The notes under the pieces were generated by a model. It saw nothing but the letters and a program-made list of their open reading frames with translations. It did no database searches and was not told the origin of the DNA. From the NCBI GenBank assembly GCA_003415625.1, contig PYIU01000011.1, positions 1,873,001 to 1,937,000 on the forward strand: a stretch of DNA of 64,000 bases, written 5' to 3'. The translations under genes were made by a program, and so were the position numbers. Shown piece after piece: positions 35,199 to 47,758 of the stretch (position 1 is its first letter; each line of letters starts with the position of its first letter). This DNA comes from Aquanectria penicillioides (taxonomy: Eukaryota > Ascomycota > Sordariomycetes > Hypocreales > Nectriaceae).

Positions 35199-38149
35199 AT
35201 GGATAATCAAGTCGCTGAAGAAGCCCCTGCCTCCACCCAACTGGGAAAATCTTCACAACCTAAGACCTTACCACGTTCTATCCCAAACGGGGACATTGGC
35301 AATGGTGTAGATTCCATAGTACATACCGAGGAGAGTTTGGATTCAGACACCCTCGGCCCTGTTGAGTTTTCTGATGAGGGAATCAAGGTGTCCAAGGTCA
35401 CGCCGCCAACCAGTTTTCCTGTTATCGGCATTATCCCTACCGTTCCCACAGTTGCCGATGGTCTGGGCTCAACGAGAAGTTGTCCAGATCTAGGCAGGTT
35501 TTCTAACGAGAGCCATGGTACGTGTAAGCCAAGACTTGAAGAGGTCCAGGTTGCGCCGAAGCTGAGGACGAGAAAGAAGAAGAAAAAGAAGCGAAGCTTC
35601 CGTGCGAGTCGGTCAGAGCGCGAGCGACTTGATTGGGAAAAGTTTTGCCTGTCTGGCTTAATGGATTCCGATACTAGTGCTCCCAGTTCTAGCGGCATCA
35701 GCTTTGACCTTTCTCTCAACACCAAGAAAAGCGACGATGAGAAGGGCAAATCTGATACGCAAGATGAAAAGCCCTTTGATAGTGAGGCACTGGCCAGCCA
35801 AGCGCCGTGGTTCATTGATCTCAACATTTATACTAAAGACGACTTGGAGAAGGAAACGCCCCTCATATGTACGTATGAGAGGTCTGATCTTTCTGAAATC
35901 GCAATCCTGGAGGCACGTCAAACCCCGTACATGGTCCACCACTCCATTTTCCTCGAACTCGTCACCAAAGCCAAAGCAAGTCTCAGGTCTAGCTTTGCTT
36001 CCGAATCTCGTCTTATAATGAGGTGTCCTGTCAATAGCGGCCACTACTTCCTTGACTCTGTCGTGCACTACTTGGCTAAGACACTTGAGACCCATCTGGT
36101 TTGTCTCGATGCGCAAGATGTCGCCGATCTCAAGGATATTGATGAGGTGGTCTCGAGGCGAGACATAATGGAGGCATTGCCGTTCCTGAGTTATACTGGG
36201 AATCATGAGAAGGCCACTCTGTCGTCGGGCGATACCTACACATTGTCCGGTTGGGGTCTTCTGTCTGAGCACCCGCATCGCGAACTCTTTCTCTCCATGC
36301 TCGATTGGGTGACGCTAAAAGAAAATCGACAAAGAGAGCATTCTAATAATCCCCATCCTGTCGGAAGCGACTCTGCGGATCTTGCAGGCGATTCTGTAAG
36401 CAGTGACAGTCCCGTACAACTTCGGGGCGTTATTGTTTACGTCCGGGACTTTAAAGAAATTATATCCACCGAAGAGGGACGTGATATTCTTCTATGTCTT
36501 AATGAAGCAGTACTGAAACGTCGAGAAGAGGGTCACCCGACCTTATGGGTGGGCGGTAATTGCAGCGGCACGGCTTTTCACTCTCAATTGGTCACTGGTT
36601 CAACCTGGCTTGACCGAAGTCAGGTTCTCGAAGTCACTCCGCCGGGCTCTTCTCTCCAAAGGGCAGTTTTGATCAATGATGAACCTCGCTGGAATCTCGA
36701 GAACAATACCCGAAACTTGAAGCGAGCACTTCGCGACCGAGCAACCAAGGTCGAGCTCGCCAATCAACCACTACTCCTCCATGAAGTTTCGTGGAACTTG
36801 CATGATGATGATGACCATCTCACAGCATTGGTTAGGAGACTTGAGGACTCAATTTGGCCATCCGAGGTCATTATGGATATAGCAAAGCTAGTTTGGGGTG
36901 CCGTTGCCTCGAAAACCAGCCCATTGACTGAGCGAGATATTTGCGATGCTGTTGCTATCAAGCTGAGGAGCAAGGAAGAAAACGACATGAATGCTCCTAC
37001 TCACATCAAGCTGGAGGATATTTCTGCGATTCCAAATACGACAGAGGCTGTGGAAAGTATTGACATTGATGGCATAGTTACCAGTGTATTGGGGGATATT
37101 GATGAAGACAATGCTTACTTACAATGCGTTGCTGACGGAGTCATCAAACCAGGTGTGTTGCACTAATCGAGCTGCAGCGTAGTCGGCACAGTACTGATTT
37201 GAGAATAGGGAAGTACAGTGTCCAATTCGACCAGGTGATAGTAGACGAGCGAGTCGCAAAGCAAGTACAAGCGCTCGTCAAGTTCTCTATACATGCGCCA
37301 AGAGAGTACACCTATGGCGTTTTAAGAGGCAATCGTATTCCCGGTGTATTACTTTACGGTCCTCCGGGAACTGGCAAGACATTGATGGCGAAGGCGGTAG
37401 CTACAGAATCGCGGTGCGTTACACTCGAGATCTCCGGTGCACAGGTCTTGCAGTCCAAGGTCGGACACAGTGAGAAGACCATTGAACGCATGTTCGCCGT
37501 AGCCCGGCAGGTATCGTTAAGGATCCCCTGCATGGTCTTCATTGATGAAGCTGACTCCATCCTCAATCGCCGAAAGGAGTCAACACATTCCTGGGAGCGA
37601 TCCATGGTCAACCAGTTCTTACATGAATGGGACTCTCTCGTGTCTGCAAGTGAGCGCACGTTCGTCATTGTCTGTACAAACCGGCCCCAAGATCTTGACG
37701 AAGCGATTCTCCGGCGGTTGCCTCAACGTCTTCACATCGGGCTACCTACCCGAGATCAACGACAGGCCATCTTAGCTCACTATCTCGGAGGAGAGAGGCA
37801 GGAAGGAGTTGATATCGGCAAGATCGCCAAAAAGACGCTGTTCTACTCAGGCTCGGATCTAAAGAATATCTGCGTCAAGGCTGCACATGCTGCTGTGCTC
37901 GAGTTAGCAAGCCAACCCAGCAGAACAGAACCAGGCGCTCCAAAGCCTAAACGAATCCTCCGACCAGAACACTTTGACCAGGCGCTACAGGAGGTCAAGC
38001 CCTGCGTCTCGAAGGAGATGCTACGCGATTTGCGTGAATTCGAAACAAGATACGGGCCGGACATGTTGAATACTTTCGGATCAGGAGGCATGGTGAGACA
38101 GGCAATGGGACATATAGGACACTGGGTTATGAATCGGTTCGGGTCTTGA
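35199..38149 (+). CDS. AAA+ ATPase, fungal large ATAD/Msp1-like type
   Basis: Exons 35199-37152 and 37209-38149 give 964 residues; the 56-bp intron (GTGTGT...ATAG) interrupts codon 652. The C-terminal third is a complete AAA+ module: Walker A GPPGTGKT at about residues 702-709, Walker B MVFIDEAD at about 760-767, and a sensor/arginine region around ILRRLPQRL. Downstream is a GSDLKNICVKAA segment typical of the AAA small domain. The N-terminal region is low-complexity with a lysine-rich stretch (RTRKKKKKKRS near residue 125) that could be a nuclear signal. Family members use ATP to remodel or extract protein complexes; the large fungal forms are poorly characterised and the target is unknown. 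The frame is clean and the gene appears functional. Confidence 0.88.
37153..37208 (+). other. Intron of the AAA+ ATPase gene
   Basis: 56 bp from GTGTGT to ATAG with a TACTGAT branch-like sequence. Splicing removes an in-frame TAA and joins the regulatory N-terminus to the AAA+ module. Confidence 0.8.
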
Positions 38150-38554
38150 CGCAAGTATGGAGGGCAAGCGGTTTGCTGGCTCATCTACCAAATTGAGACA
38201 CATTGACATGCCTGGAACTATTATACCTATTTTCTTTGGGCAAAGAGGACATTTCTATTCCATTTACTTTCCTTTCTATTTCATTTGTTGTTTACAAATA
38301 TCTGAATATGGAGGCTTTTATGAACTTCAAGACCCTGGTCGTTGGTAGTTCTTCCAAAACGGAACAAGAGCACACTCGCGATGAGCAGTCATAGGCTCAT
38401 AGCTTACGAGTCCTGGTCGGGTAGTTCAAAACTTAATATAAATAGTCAGAATTATAAATGGAGTCTATTTTTTGATTGGCGCAGTCAGTTAAATCCCTCA
38501 TATCATCAGCCGATCATATCCTCATAAGGGTAGGGGGGAACAAGTTTTCTTTTG

Positions 38555-39900
38555 CGTGGAAAATTGCTACATCTACTCTTTTCCTCGAGGAACCAAAGCC
38601 CAAAGAGAACAGATGCCACACAACAGCCCGATCATGATCAGCTTGCGGTACCCCAACACCTGACGCGGATGCTACCTCACCAGTGAGGAAAGGAAATCCA
38701 GCAGACCCAACTTGGCGAAAAGAAACGGTAAATCCTGTATTCAGTGTTAAGATGTCGTCAAAAGGTCATAAACAAGATATGGATCCAGTATCTATTGAGG
38801 CAACATGAAGCTCTTTCGGCAGCAGCGTTGTCAACACAAATAGCCCAACTGGGAACAAAGGACCAAAGAAAAAGCCTATCAGGCTTACTGCGACTGCGTT
38901 GACCACAGTGTGTGGTACGAACAAAAACATTATCTACATTGCTATTACAAGCCGTAGATAGGCAAAAACCATGCGTTTTCCGCCCTGTTTCCCAGTAACA
39001 TCCGCCATGGCGACACGGCCTAGCGTTAAGCCACCCCAATATCCAGAAGCGACGTATTCGACCTTGCCCGATGAGCCATTTCGAACAGAAATGCCGAATT
39101 CAACAAACCATCCTATATGAAAATGGTTACAAGAATTAGCAAGAATTTCTTTATGCGAGTTTTGGCGTTCGTTACAAAATACAGACTCAGTATCCATACC
39201 GTCTTGGTGGAAAGTACAGTCTTGACTCGGTGGCTGGAGTCGGTGCTCGATGCTCCAGCTTTCCCCAGGGTGATGTCTTTGCGAAAGTTCCAAGCCATCA
39301 AGAGCAAATTAATGACGGCTAACCGTACCAACGCTAGGTAATAATAGTACCAACGGTTGGTATTACTTGCGATAGTAGTTGAAGAGGACTAATAAGCGCC
39401 CCGACGCCGTGTATAGAGTGAACGACACCTAGCCAGCGGTGGGCATGTTCCAAGCTTGCACATCCAAATACGCCACACCGAGGTCAGAGAGAAAGTAGCA
39501 GAGTGCAAATAAAGGGAATGGCGGGTTCTAAAACATCAGCCAGTATGCCGTGCGCATGAGAAGGGAGCTCAAGACAAGAACGCCACCCATGCCGAGGGAA
39601 GCCGTGGCGTAAATATTAGTGAACGCTGCAGACGTCCAACCCACGAAATATATCAGGTAGACGATAGAAACCAGTCAGGAGTCGACATCAATGGAGATCT
39701 AATGCAGGGTCTTCCGTCGGAGGAGGCGCTTCAAGAGCCGGGTTTGGATTCACATCGAAGGCGTCGTGAGCAAACTCCATTAATCCTTGAAGCATCTTCC
39801 GCAGCTGTTGATTAACAAGCCGGTGTGTCTCATAAAGCGGATTGAGTCCGCCGCCACCGGTATGAACAACTGATCATGTAGAAGGGCAACAAACCCCTCG
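38555..39900 (-). pseudogene. MFS transporter pseudogene
   Basis: Minus-strand fragments in several frames follow the order of a major facilitator. They include W.GVVHSIHGVGALISP at about 39390-39450, WFVEFGISVRNGSSGKVEYVASGYWGGLTLGR at about 39000-39110 (the conserved loop and helix), and FLFVPHTVVNAVAVSLIGFFFGPLFPVGLFVLT at about 38820-38940. The end is near 38560-38700 (FPFLTGEVAS..., then a GICSLWALVPRGK-like piece in another frame). At least one TAG nonsense (near 38935) and several frameshifts separate the pieces. Resembles fungal sugar or drug transporters of the BSC6/glucose-galactose-like type; the substrate is not inferable. Confidence 0.65.
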
Positions 39901-41374
39901 GGAACGATTCGGAGCTAGACATCCTCGTAAAAGCTAGTGACGCTGTGTCCGCTGTGGCCAGATAATTATTTCAATTTACCCATCGATTAACCCTTCTGAT
40001 TTGCTATTCATCATCTTAACAGAGGCTTGGCACATGTTCTGTTGGCTCAACTGCCTGATGCAGATACATGATGTCGCCGCTTGCGGCCAAAATAAGTAGT
40101 ATGTTCAACTCTCCATTAGTTGTTCCATGCAGTGAGACTTTTATATTCCCAACCTGAAGTTTCCTGCGTGATCCGTTAAAATCTCTAGATGGTATTGTTG
40201 CCGCGCAACCTTAGGACGCGAAGGAGAGGTTGTGCGGCCATTTCCTTAATGGTTCAGAGAAGCCTCAACACGAGACGAAAGAAAGAGGGAAACTTCTCAT
40301 AAGTATTTCCAAAAAAAAAACTTTTTGAGTTATTCTTTACCTGAATACTCGTGGTCAATGGGATGAGATCATTGTTGCCTTAGCAGCGTCGACGCCCCAA
40401 GTCTCCATGTATTGATAGTAATGTAGCTGTCCTGAGGAGAATCTACAGCCTATCTTAAACAGCTGCTGTTATCCAAGCAACCAGCGCCGAAGCAGCCATG
40501 TCCCATGGCGAAACAACATAGGTCGCCTCGTGTAGCAACACAGCGGGAAAATAACGTCCAGCCAGCGGAAAGAGCCTTACTCTCGCTCTTATGCTACACG
40601 CCTACGCCTCAGCCTCATCCCTGGCCGGCTGAGAATCAGATCTTAACGCTTGAAGCTGCAATGTCATGAAGGGTGGAGCCGTCAACAAGAGCCACCAGGA
40701 GGTGCCCTCGAGCGTAAGACAGTGTGATGGAAGGCTTCTGGATACAAAACCATCTAATGTGCGTTTTGCAGATGCACTCGTTGTCATGGAATGAAGGTGC
40801 GTTGTTCAGGGACACACCCATGCATGCGTTGCCAGCGGAAAAAAGAGCTAAGCGGGTTCAAGAACGAGGATGCTCGGGTGACCATTTCCTAAAGGCGTGT
40901 ACTATTCAGTCTAACATAATGCCATCCTGGAACTGATGCCAGAATCTGTGTAGCTATCTCTGTGAGTTTGAAGGGCGTGCTCAATACCGCCAGCGGTCAG
41001 AGGCTCGCACCACATCGTTGCCTCCACGAACTTCGCATAGCATTCACGAGCCAGTGCAGTCGCCCCCGGGCTCAAGTTTGAGACCTAGCCGTGATGGAAA
41101 TGTCAGCGCCGCGGGTCCTATTGATGGCGCGCCTATTGGTCGTAAGGATGGCGATTCGGGTGAGATTGATCCAACTTGTACTGGATCGGTTTTTGACTAA
41201 TGTGTCCAGGACCAGATATGCCGTTTTTCCATGGCTTGCTCGCAGAAACCCCGAATAGCCCCATTGGCCCCTCTCCATCCCAATTCGACCGAAATCCGCT
41301 TGTTGATAGCAGAGAGACATTTGCGCTTGATTCTCGTGGAAAATACTGTGCGTTGCGGATCCTCTTGATCACGG
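39901..41374. other. Decayed region, no supported gene
   Basis: Frames of 60-82 codons on both strands, none recognisable. A plus-strand patch at 41018-41200 is Ser/Pro-rich and could be part of the same former gene as 41375-41605. An A10 tract lies near 40311-40320. Confidence 0.35.
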
Positions 41375-41605
41375 TTGTGGTTTACCCACTCTCTGGAAAC
41401 TAAAAAATCAGACGGATCATCTGGTTTGCAGGCAGAGGCGCGTATGGAGGTGGGTGGCGGTGATCTTCGCTTCCCGAGTGATCTCAATCTCGACGAGATG
41501 TCCCCTTTGGGCCTTCTTGGAACCCATGGAGGTTTTGCAATATCTCCAAACGAGATTTTCAACCTAGCCGAGGGTCTGCAGATAGAGGAGTTTATGATGC
41601 AGTAA
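41375..41605 (+). pseudogene. Possible 3' fragment of a regulator-like gene
   Basis: The 76-codon frame ends SPNEIFNLAEGLQIEEFMMQ, with an acidic, hydrophobic-rich tail of the kind seen at the end of fungal Zn-cluster regulators. There is no DNA-binding domain upstream in frame. I do not recognise a specific family, and the call rests on style only. Confidence 0.25.
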
Positions 41606-42370
41606 TACACACTCCGGGAGATTTACCTTTCTTAACAACCCAGCCACGAGGTGCCAAGGAATTGGATCGCCTACACAGGCTCGGCCACGAGTATGGCAGA
41701 AAATATCAGGCAGACACAGCGCAGATTGTGCTTGCCCCCTATCGAACGAGAAGCCCAACCTGTAGCATGTGGCATGATAGATTGCGCTAAACTTCAATCC
41801 GCCAATCGTCGTCGTAATGGAAATGAATCAGATCAACCGCCAATGAGTTACGATGTGTCGGCCTGGCCGACATTGAGCTCAGAAGTCGCGTACCGTCGGC
41901 ACAGACGACTGGGCCGACTAAAGTCGGTCTTTGGGGCCGAATGTCTTAGTTGTGTCATGACACAAAAGAATCCTTTCTCAGTTGACCTTCGTCAGCCGGG
42001 CGGTTACCGATGAGCATCAAAGATAATATTCATCAAGACAGAACTGATAACCACTCAAATGGGTCTACGTTGATAATTGGAGGGTCTCGGCTCTCGTAGT
42101 GATAATCTTCCCTGGACCACGCTCACACGTCTTGAACTGTCGGCTCCACGTGCTGACAGTCAAAATAATCTGAAAACCACAGCGATTTCGGGGTGGATTC
42201 CGAGAAGTTATGCCAACAATGATACGAGAAATATCTATGAAGGATTTTCTAGAACTGACATCTGTACTTTATAACCGACGTAGTGTCTCACCAATATCCT
42301 CTTTCGAACGCGTCCTGACTAACACACCATTCATATTTTTATCTCAAAATCTCCACTAGTGCAGACAACG

Positions 42371-43048
42371 ATGACATTCACTATACTCTCTAACACTAAT
42401 CTCAAAACCATCTTCCACGAGTTAACAGCAGACGATGTTTCCGGCCTAGCGGAACCTTTAGAGCAGGCGTTTCTTCAGTACTCATGTGATGATGAGCAAA
42501 AGTTCCAGCTACATCACAGCTTCGTCTCTCAACCTGAAAAACAAGTTAGTTTGTTCCTGTCTGCTATGACTCAGAAGTGTATCGGCGTTGAAATCGTCGG
42601 TATCGCCCCATTGCAGGACCCATGTAAGCTCCCCCCGAACGAAACCCCCCCGCCGGCTCTGCAGAGCGCCCTAACGATCTGCGATGATCTTGGTCGAGCC
42701 CTTGGAGTCCTCAATGCTGCCGAGCTTACTGCCTTCCGCACTGCACTTGGATCCATGATCTTATATCGGTTCCGCACAACAACAGATAACTTGGTTGTGT
42801 TTGGTGCTGGAAAACAGGCGTGTTGGCATATCCGCCTCGTGGTTCTCCTACGAGGCAAGGATATCCGAAAAGTGACTATCGTTAACCGCTCCGAACAGCA
42901 GGCTTTCCAGGGTATCAATGACCTGCGCCAAGGGGATTGGCCGTCGTATATCGAGATAGGGGCACTCAAGCCTCGAAGAGATGAGTCTACAAGCCTCGAG
43001 GAACTCGTTTCCAACGCCGATGTCATGTTTTGCAAATCCGGGTTCTAA
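42371..43048 (+). pseudogene. Ornithine cyclodeaminase/mu-crystallin-like gene, truncated
   Basis: From ATG 42371 the frame reads MTFTILSNTNLK and continues for 225 residues. It contains the N-terminal substrate-binding half and then the Rossmann entry (VVFGAGKQACWHIRL, the G-A-G-x-Q-A motif of the family) plus VTIVNRS and ELVSNADVMFC. At the point where homologs continue for roughly 150 more residues, the frame turns into KSGF and stops at 43048. The region after it has no in-frame continuation, so the cofactor domain is cut. Family members deaminate ornithine to proline or reduce imines using NAD(P)H. As built, the protein would lack half of its Rossmann fold and is probably inactive. Confidence 0.7.
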
Positions 43049-43507
43049 TCAATCAATCATGTGACGAATGTGCCTCGGCGAAACTGGTCAATGCCGAAAC
43101 TCCTCAGATATGAGTAGCTAGGCTACTCTGCTAATAGCCTACATCTTATTGAACTTTCCAAAAATGGCCGGTTTTCAATAGTCAACTTTGAAGACATGCT
43201 CCCCTCCCGTCTGTTATTTGTCTACCCCATGGTTTCAAACCCTATGCGCACCTATTATCCAGGTACAAGTTTATCATGAGGGTGCCAAGCAGTCGGATCT
43301 CGGGGTCGGTGACAAAACGCCGATAACATTAGACTTGATGATCAACTTGAAATGTGAATATATACCTATAGGACGCCTGTGACTAGCTTCAAAGAATATC
43401 GATGGCATATGACAAACATACTTTCAATACCACAACATCTTCGTAACATTCATTACCCCCATACCATCATCTGAGCTGAACTGTGAAGCATCTCATTCTT
43501 TCAAACA

Positions 43508-44530
43508 ATGGCTACTGCTATGCTACAACCCAAGGTCGCTCCCAAAACAAAGATTGCTACTTGTCCCACAAACAAACCTGATTGACGAAGCCAAGTGGGT
43601 TGAAAAGGTCACGTTCGATCCTCAGAAGCATGTTAACATTGTCCAATCAGAAAAGATTTATCCCATGAAGGAGATTGGTCTGGAAGGCGCCGGTATCTCG
43701 GATACCGCAGCTTCGGAGATTTTCCCCTCCTTTACTGTCGAGTATATCAAGCAGATTCGACGCGAAATTTTGAGCGAGACTCTGCCAAGAATATGATTTG
43801 AGGTTTTGGTCCTGATTGAGTTGAAGACGATGCGTTTTTCTTAGCCGGAATGCGTCTTTCGATGCCAAGAGTTGCCCCGAGGTCCTTGCTGCCATTTCCA
43901 AGATCTCTAGAGTCGATCTAATCCCCGCTTTAGACTTTGAAGTCGAGCATACAAACTTGGCTGTTGAGAATGGAGATGTCGTAGTTGAGAAGAAGAACGA
44001 CTCTACAGTCTTCGCGTGGCATTTCGATAGTTATCCATTTGTTTGCGTCACGATGCTATCGGATTGTGCCGGCATGGTTGGTGGTGAGACGGCGATGCGT
44101 GCTGGAACTGGGGAGATTATGAAAGTCCGAGGGCCATCCATGGTAAGAAAGCACAAAGTAGAGAAGCCGCTATATTATTACTAATTTATTCCATGGTTAT
44201 GCGGTAGTTATGCAGGGGCAATACATTGAACAACAAGCCCTCAAGCGTATTAGCATGGTCACGGGCTCACAGCACTTCGACCCAGGCCGCCATTTGTTAA
44301 GGATGAAATTGTTCTCACAGGGCCGCGCGCAATCAGCTATCTTCATGAGCTATACCGAAAATACACACAGTATCGACTGGATATTCTGGAGGAGCGGTTT
44401 AGCGCCAAGTCGAAGGATGCAAGTCCAGGAACACGCAAAAACTTCCATACGAGCCGCCCGCCACGAGGGCACCCACGACGGAACAAACCGATCCCCCCCA
44501 GCCGACGCCGCACCAGTTAGTTTAAGCTGA
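43508..44530 (+). pseudogene. Multiply frameshifted gene of a fungal oxygenase-like family
   Basis: Starts MATAMLQPKVAPKTK at 43508. A first shift near 43560 leads into DEAKWVEKVTFDPQKHVNIV (43560-43796), and a second shift near 43790 is followed by SFDAKSCPEVLAAISKISRVDLIPALDFE and a well preserved stretch (43957-44140: TVFAWHFDSYPFVCVTMLSDC, GGETAMRAGTGE). An intron with a GTAAGA donor at about 44142 ends at about 44207 (GCGGTAG), after which VMQGQYIEQQALKRISMVTG continues. A further shift occurs near 44270, with ELYRKYTQYRLDILEERF beyond. The HxD-like HFDSYPF and downstream layout recall Fe(II)/2-oxoglutarate oxygenase-like fungal proteins (from memory of the family, not proven). Non-functional. 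Confidence 0.6.
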
Positions 44531-45122
44531 AGGGTAGCAATGTCGCCTTCATAGCAGAATGATGGAAGTGTCGCTGACAAGCCCGTATGGACCAATGTCT
44601 ATCACACAGGTTTGTGGATCAGTCCTTGTCCTGCTGTAACTCACTGCCACCAATACATCACAGCGCCGACGAAAATGCCTTACATTCCCTGTATCACAAT
44701 ATCGCAGGGGTATCCTGTTCTTGTTGCAGCGCAAAGGTGAAGTCCACCAAGGTCGCCGTTCAATCCCCCACATGCGCAAAGCGAATTGTATATATGGGGC
44801 ATTCGCAATACATTCCGCATTGGAATTTCATACACAATTAATACGAGTTGATCCATGACATTTTATCTTTCATCAGATGATCAGTGTTGAAATAGCTACC
44901 AAGGCTGAAGGATTTGGTCGGTGGCTGTGTAAAGTGTACCTTGACCACAACCAACGCATTTTGCCTCGTTGGTCCCGAGGCAACAAGGCTGACTGGTCAA
45001 CGAATGTGTCCTCTCTTAAATGCCTCTCTATACCACGTAATGACTACTACTTCATCGTTGTATAGTACCACCGACATTTTTCCAAACTCGACTCCACAAC
45101 ATCAGCGAGAAGCCAGGTTACG
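44531..45122. other. Intergenic, nothing recognised
   Basis: Short frames only (76-84 codons, both strands). The last part probably contains the promoter of the plus-strand gene at 45123. Confidence 0.4.
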
Positions 45123-46010
45123 ATGGATACCCAAGATGACGACGCGATAACCTTACGCAACTCGTGCGAATGCGACCTAAGCGATGAACTATGCGAATCC
45201 TGTGCGCTGTACACCTGGCCAGACAGACCCGACGCTGGCTCCGAAGTTGACGAGGAAGGGCTGTCTGCGAAGCCCGTGAAAGCAAATTTTCTTGACAAGC
45301 TACCGCCCCGGAAGGCCAGGCTAATCCTCCGCATCTTATTTTTCTTCGTTTTTTCCATACCAACCTGTGTCGGCATAGTGATCTCGTGGATTCCCTTCAT
45401 CTGGACAAGTTTTACCCATGCTCCTCATCAAATGTGCGTTACCAAGTCGTTAACGAAGAAATGTCATTGACATTGGCGGATTCAATTCTTGCTGATAATC
45501 TTAGAATTCTAAATGCCGTTTTTAGTATTCTAGAGCTCATCGTTTCGCTCTGTTATCAATGTTTCCCCTTCATTCCGATTGGCTGGCCACGCGTCTCAAA
45601 GAAATTCTCCGAGAGATTGAACAAGAATTGCTTGAAATTTCTGGTTCTAAATCCCATGATCATGGCTGGCTACATGCTCACGTCCATCTTTACGGCCCCG
45701 TGTCACAAGGGCGAAACGACTGGGTTCCATTGCGAGATTAGTACCGGTCTATTCACAGCTATGTGTTGTGTAAGAATATATGCACAGTAAGGAAGCCTTT
45801 GGTCCGGTCCTCATGTTTTACAATGGGGTGTATTCTAACCTCATCTAGTCTTGTCATAAGCGTGCCATTTATAATGGTAATTGGGAGGCTACTCGGAGTA
45901 AACAAATCACACCTGTTAAGAGCCCAGTAGCAAAGCTTCGATCGGTGTCGCTTATACAACGATTATGGATACTAGACGTTTACCATTCTTATTCATTTTA
46001 TCTTGTTTGA
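45123..46010 (+). CDS. Small membrane protein, function unknown
   Basis: Model: exons 45123-45433, 45505-45769 and 45849-46010, 245 residues. Intron 1 (71 bp) has GTGCGT, a GCTGATAAT branch and CTTAG; intron 2 (79 bp) has GTAAGA, a TTCTAACC branch and CTAG. The N-terminus is acidic and Cys-rich (CECDLSDELCESC). It is followed by three or four hydrophobic segments: ILRILFFFVFSIPTCVGIVISWIPF, ILNAVFSILELIVSLCY, FLVLNPMIMAGYMLTSIF and ISTGLFTAMCC. This suggests a polytopic membrane protein. The third exon is uncertain, because another frame in the same stretch (LVISVPFIMVIGRLLG) looks more membrane-like and would need a different splice. I know of no family. Confidence 0.5.
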
Positions 46011-46225
46011 ACTAGTATGGACATTTCAGTCCTACAAAGGAAATCAACATCTGTAGGCGTTTACATGTCAGACAAATCAAAATTTGACCAGTTGGCATGT
46101 GTAGTCAAAAAACATCACCAATACCCATATGAAAGTTAGATTAAAAAAAAATAAACCGTGGAAATTGAGTCAAGCAATAACGGTACATAAAGGTATCATC
46201 TTGTTCATTCTTCGCTTTCATATCC

Positions 46226-47758
46226 TCATTTTAGTCTTTCTTCATGCAGCATTGGCAGTGGCGGGGGCTGAAAGACCCTGGTAACCTGGTTGCCTGCTCG
46301 GATGATGCGGTGTCCAGCAGAGTCGTTTACATATGTGGAGGTCTTGTTCTCAAATTGGGCTCGCTTCCAGACCTCGACCTCGCCACCGCCTCGAAGAACG
46401 CCAATGCGCATGGTTGAGAGAAGGTTGTGGGCGGCGTTAGAGTGGTTGTAAACACCACCGTTAAAGATGGCAGTGGCATCTTTGCCAATAGCAGAGCTAA
46501 TCAGAGCCTTGCCACCAGGGTGGTCCTTGATGAAGTCAGTTACATCGTGGATGACGCCAGCAATAGCGACAAGAGCCTTTCCGTTCTTGGAATCGGCCAC
46601 AAAGCTGTCCCAGTCAATGACAGGCAACTGCTCCAGAGGAATACCCCAGTCCAAAGTAGCCCGCTTCTGGTCAAGCTTCTTCTGCTGCTGTTGAACAAGA
46701 CCCATCTCGATTTCGTTCTGACGGAACTGCTTGAGGTCGTAGGCGAGACCGAGCTGCTTCCACAGCCAGATGCTCCACTTGGTGGGATCATATTGGTACC
46801 ACTTGATGGCGTTTCGGTAGTCAGAGGGGAACTCGTGGTGGAAGTTGTGATAGCCCTCGCCGAGAGTAGCAAAGGCGGTGATGTAGTGGTCTCTCGGGGA
46901 GTTTCGGTCGTCGAAGGGTTGGTCGCCGAGCCAGTGGGCAAGAGAATTGATGCAGAAAGTAGCCTGCTGGACGAAACAAACTCGAAGGATGCCAGCATAG
47001 ACGAGACCACCCCACCAATCGCCCCAGCCAAGTCCGGCAACAAGAGAGGGAAAGATGAAAGCCATGAAAACGGCTGACTTGATGTAGTTTCGGTGCTGCC
47101 AGACAACAATAGCGTCCTCGTTCAGGTCGGTGATGTCGGTTCGACCCTGTCGCTTGGGGTTTTGTTTGAAGATGATCCAGCCGATGTGAGAATAGAAGAG
47201 ACCCTTGCGGACGGAGTAAGGGTCCTTGTCAGTGTCGGTATAGCGGTGATGCACGCGGTGGCCATACGACCACCAACGGATTGATCCCTCAACAGCACCA
47301 GCACCGACTGCTGCGAGGTAAAGTTTAAGAGGAACGGATCCCTTGTAAGCAGAGTGAGACCAAAGGCGGTGATAACCTATCCATGGCGCATCAATGTTAG
47401 TAATTGTAACTTCAACTGGGCAATTAGACACAGGTATTGCGTCTAGGAGTGACCTACCAGCAGTAATTCCCAGACCAGTATTAAAGTAGAAGATAAAAGC
47501 CCAGATGGCTGTATACATTTGCAGAGGAACCCAATAAGCAGCAATGAATCCACTCAGAGGGATGAAGACAACCAGGGTACTGTTGAGCCAGTTGAGGTGA
47601 AGAGGCCAATTGATCCAAGTCATAGGTCGGTCGGCAATATGAACCTTGGCCTTGTGGTTTTCGGTCTTTGCCTTGGTGTTTCCTCGAAGAGGCACGTAGT
47701 CTTTCGTGCCATCTGGGAAGGCTTCAGCCGTCTTGGGGGCTGCCGAGTCCGAAGACAT
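46226..47758 (-). CDS. OLE1: Delta-9 fatty acid (stearoyl-CoA) desaturase with C-terminal cytochrome b5 domain
   Basis: Exons 47458-47758 and 46226-47376 (minus strand), 483 residues. The 81-bp intron (GTAGGT...ATAG) is divisible by three and stop-free, so the unspliced frame also stays open. Start at MSSDSAAPK (47758); a longer in-frame start at 47902 adds 48 residues and seems less likely. Histidine boxes: HRLWSH, HRVHH and HNFHH, with hydrophobic segments between them ([25 protein letters not shown] and later ones). From about residue 370 a cytochrome b5 domain with HPGG supplies electrons. The enzyme sits in the ER membrane and introduces the double bond into palmitoyl- and stearoyl-CoA, the source of oleic acid; it is usually essential. 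Length and order match fungal Ole1 proteins. Confidence 0.96.
   Translation of the reverse strand: MSSDSAAPKTAEAFPDGTKDYVPLRGNTKAKTENHKAKVHIADRPMTWINWPLHLNWLNSTLVVFIPLSGFIAAYWVPLQMYTAIWAFIFYFNTGLGITAGRSLLDAIPVSNCPVEVTITNIDAPWIGYHRLWSHSAYKGSVPLKLYLAAVGAGAVEGSIRWWSYGHRVHHRYTDTDKDPYSVRKGLFYSHIGWIIFKQNPKRQGRTDITDLNEDAIVVWQHRNYIKSAVFMAFIFPSLVAGLGWGDWWGGLVYAGILRVCFVQQATFCINSLAHWLGDQPFDDRNSPRDHYITAFATLGEGYHNFHHEFPSDYRNAIKWYQYDPTKWSIWLWKQLGLAYDLKQFRQNEIEMGLVQQQQKKLDQKRATLDWGIPLEQLPVIDWDSFVADSKNGKALVAIAGVIHDVTDFIKDHPGGKALISSAIGKDATAIFNGGVYNHSNAAHNLLSTMRIGVLRGGGEVEVWKRAQFENKTSTYVNDSAGHRIIRAGNQVTRVFQPPPLPMLHEERLK
47377..47457 (-). other. In-frame intron of the desaturase gene
   Basis: 81 bp, donor GTAGGT, acceptor ATAG, with an ACTAAC branch-like site. 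Removing it restores the continuous segment ITAGYHRLW around the first histidine box. Confidence 0.85.
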
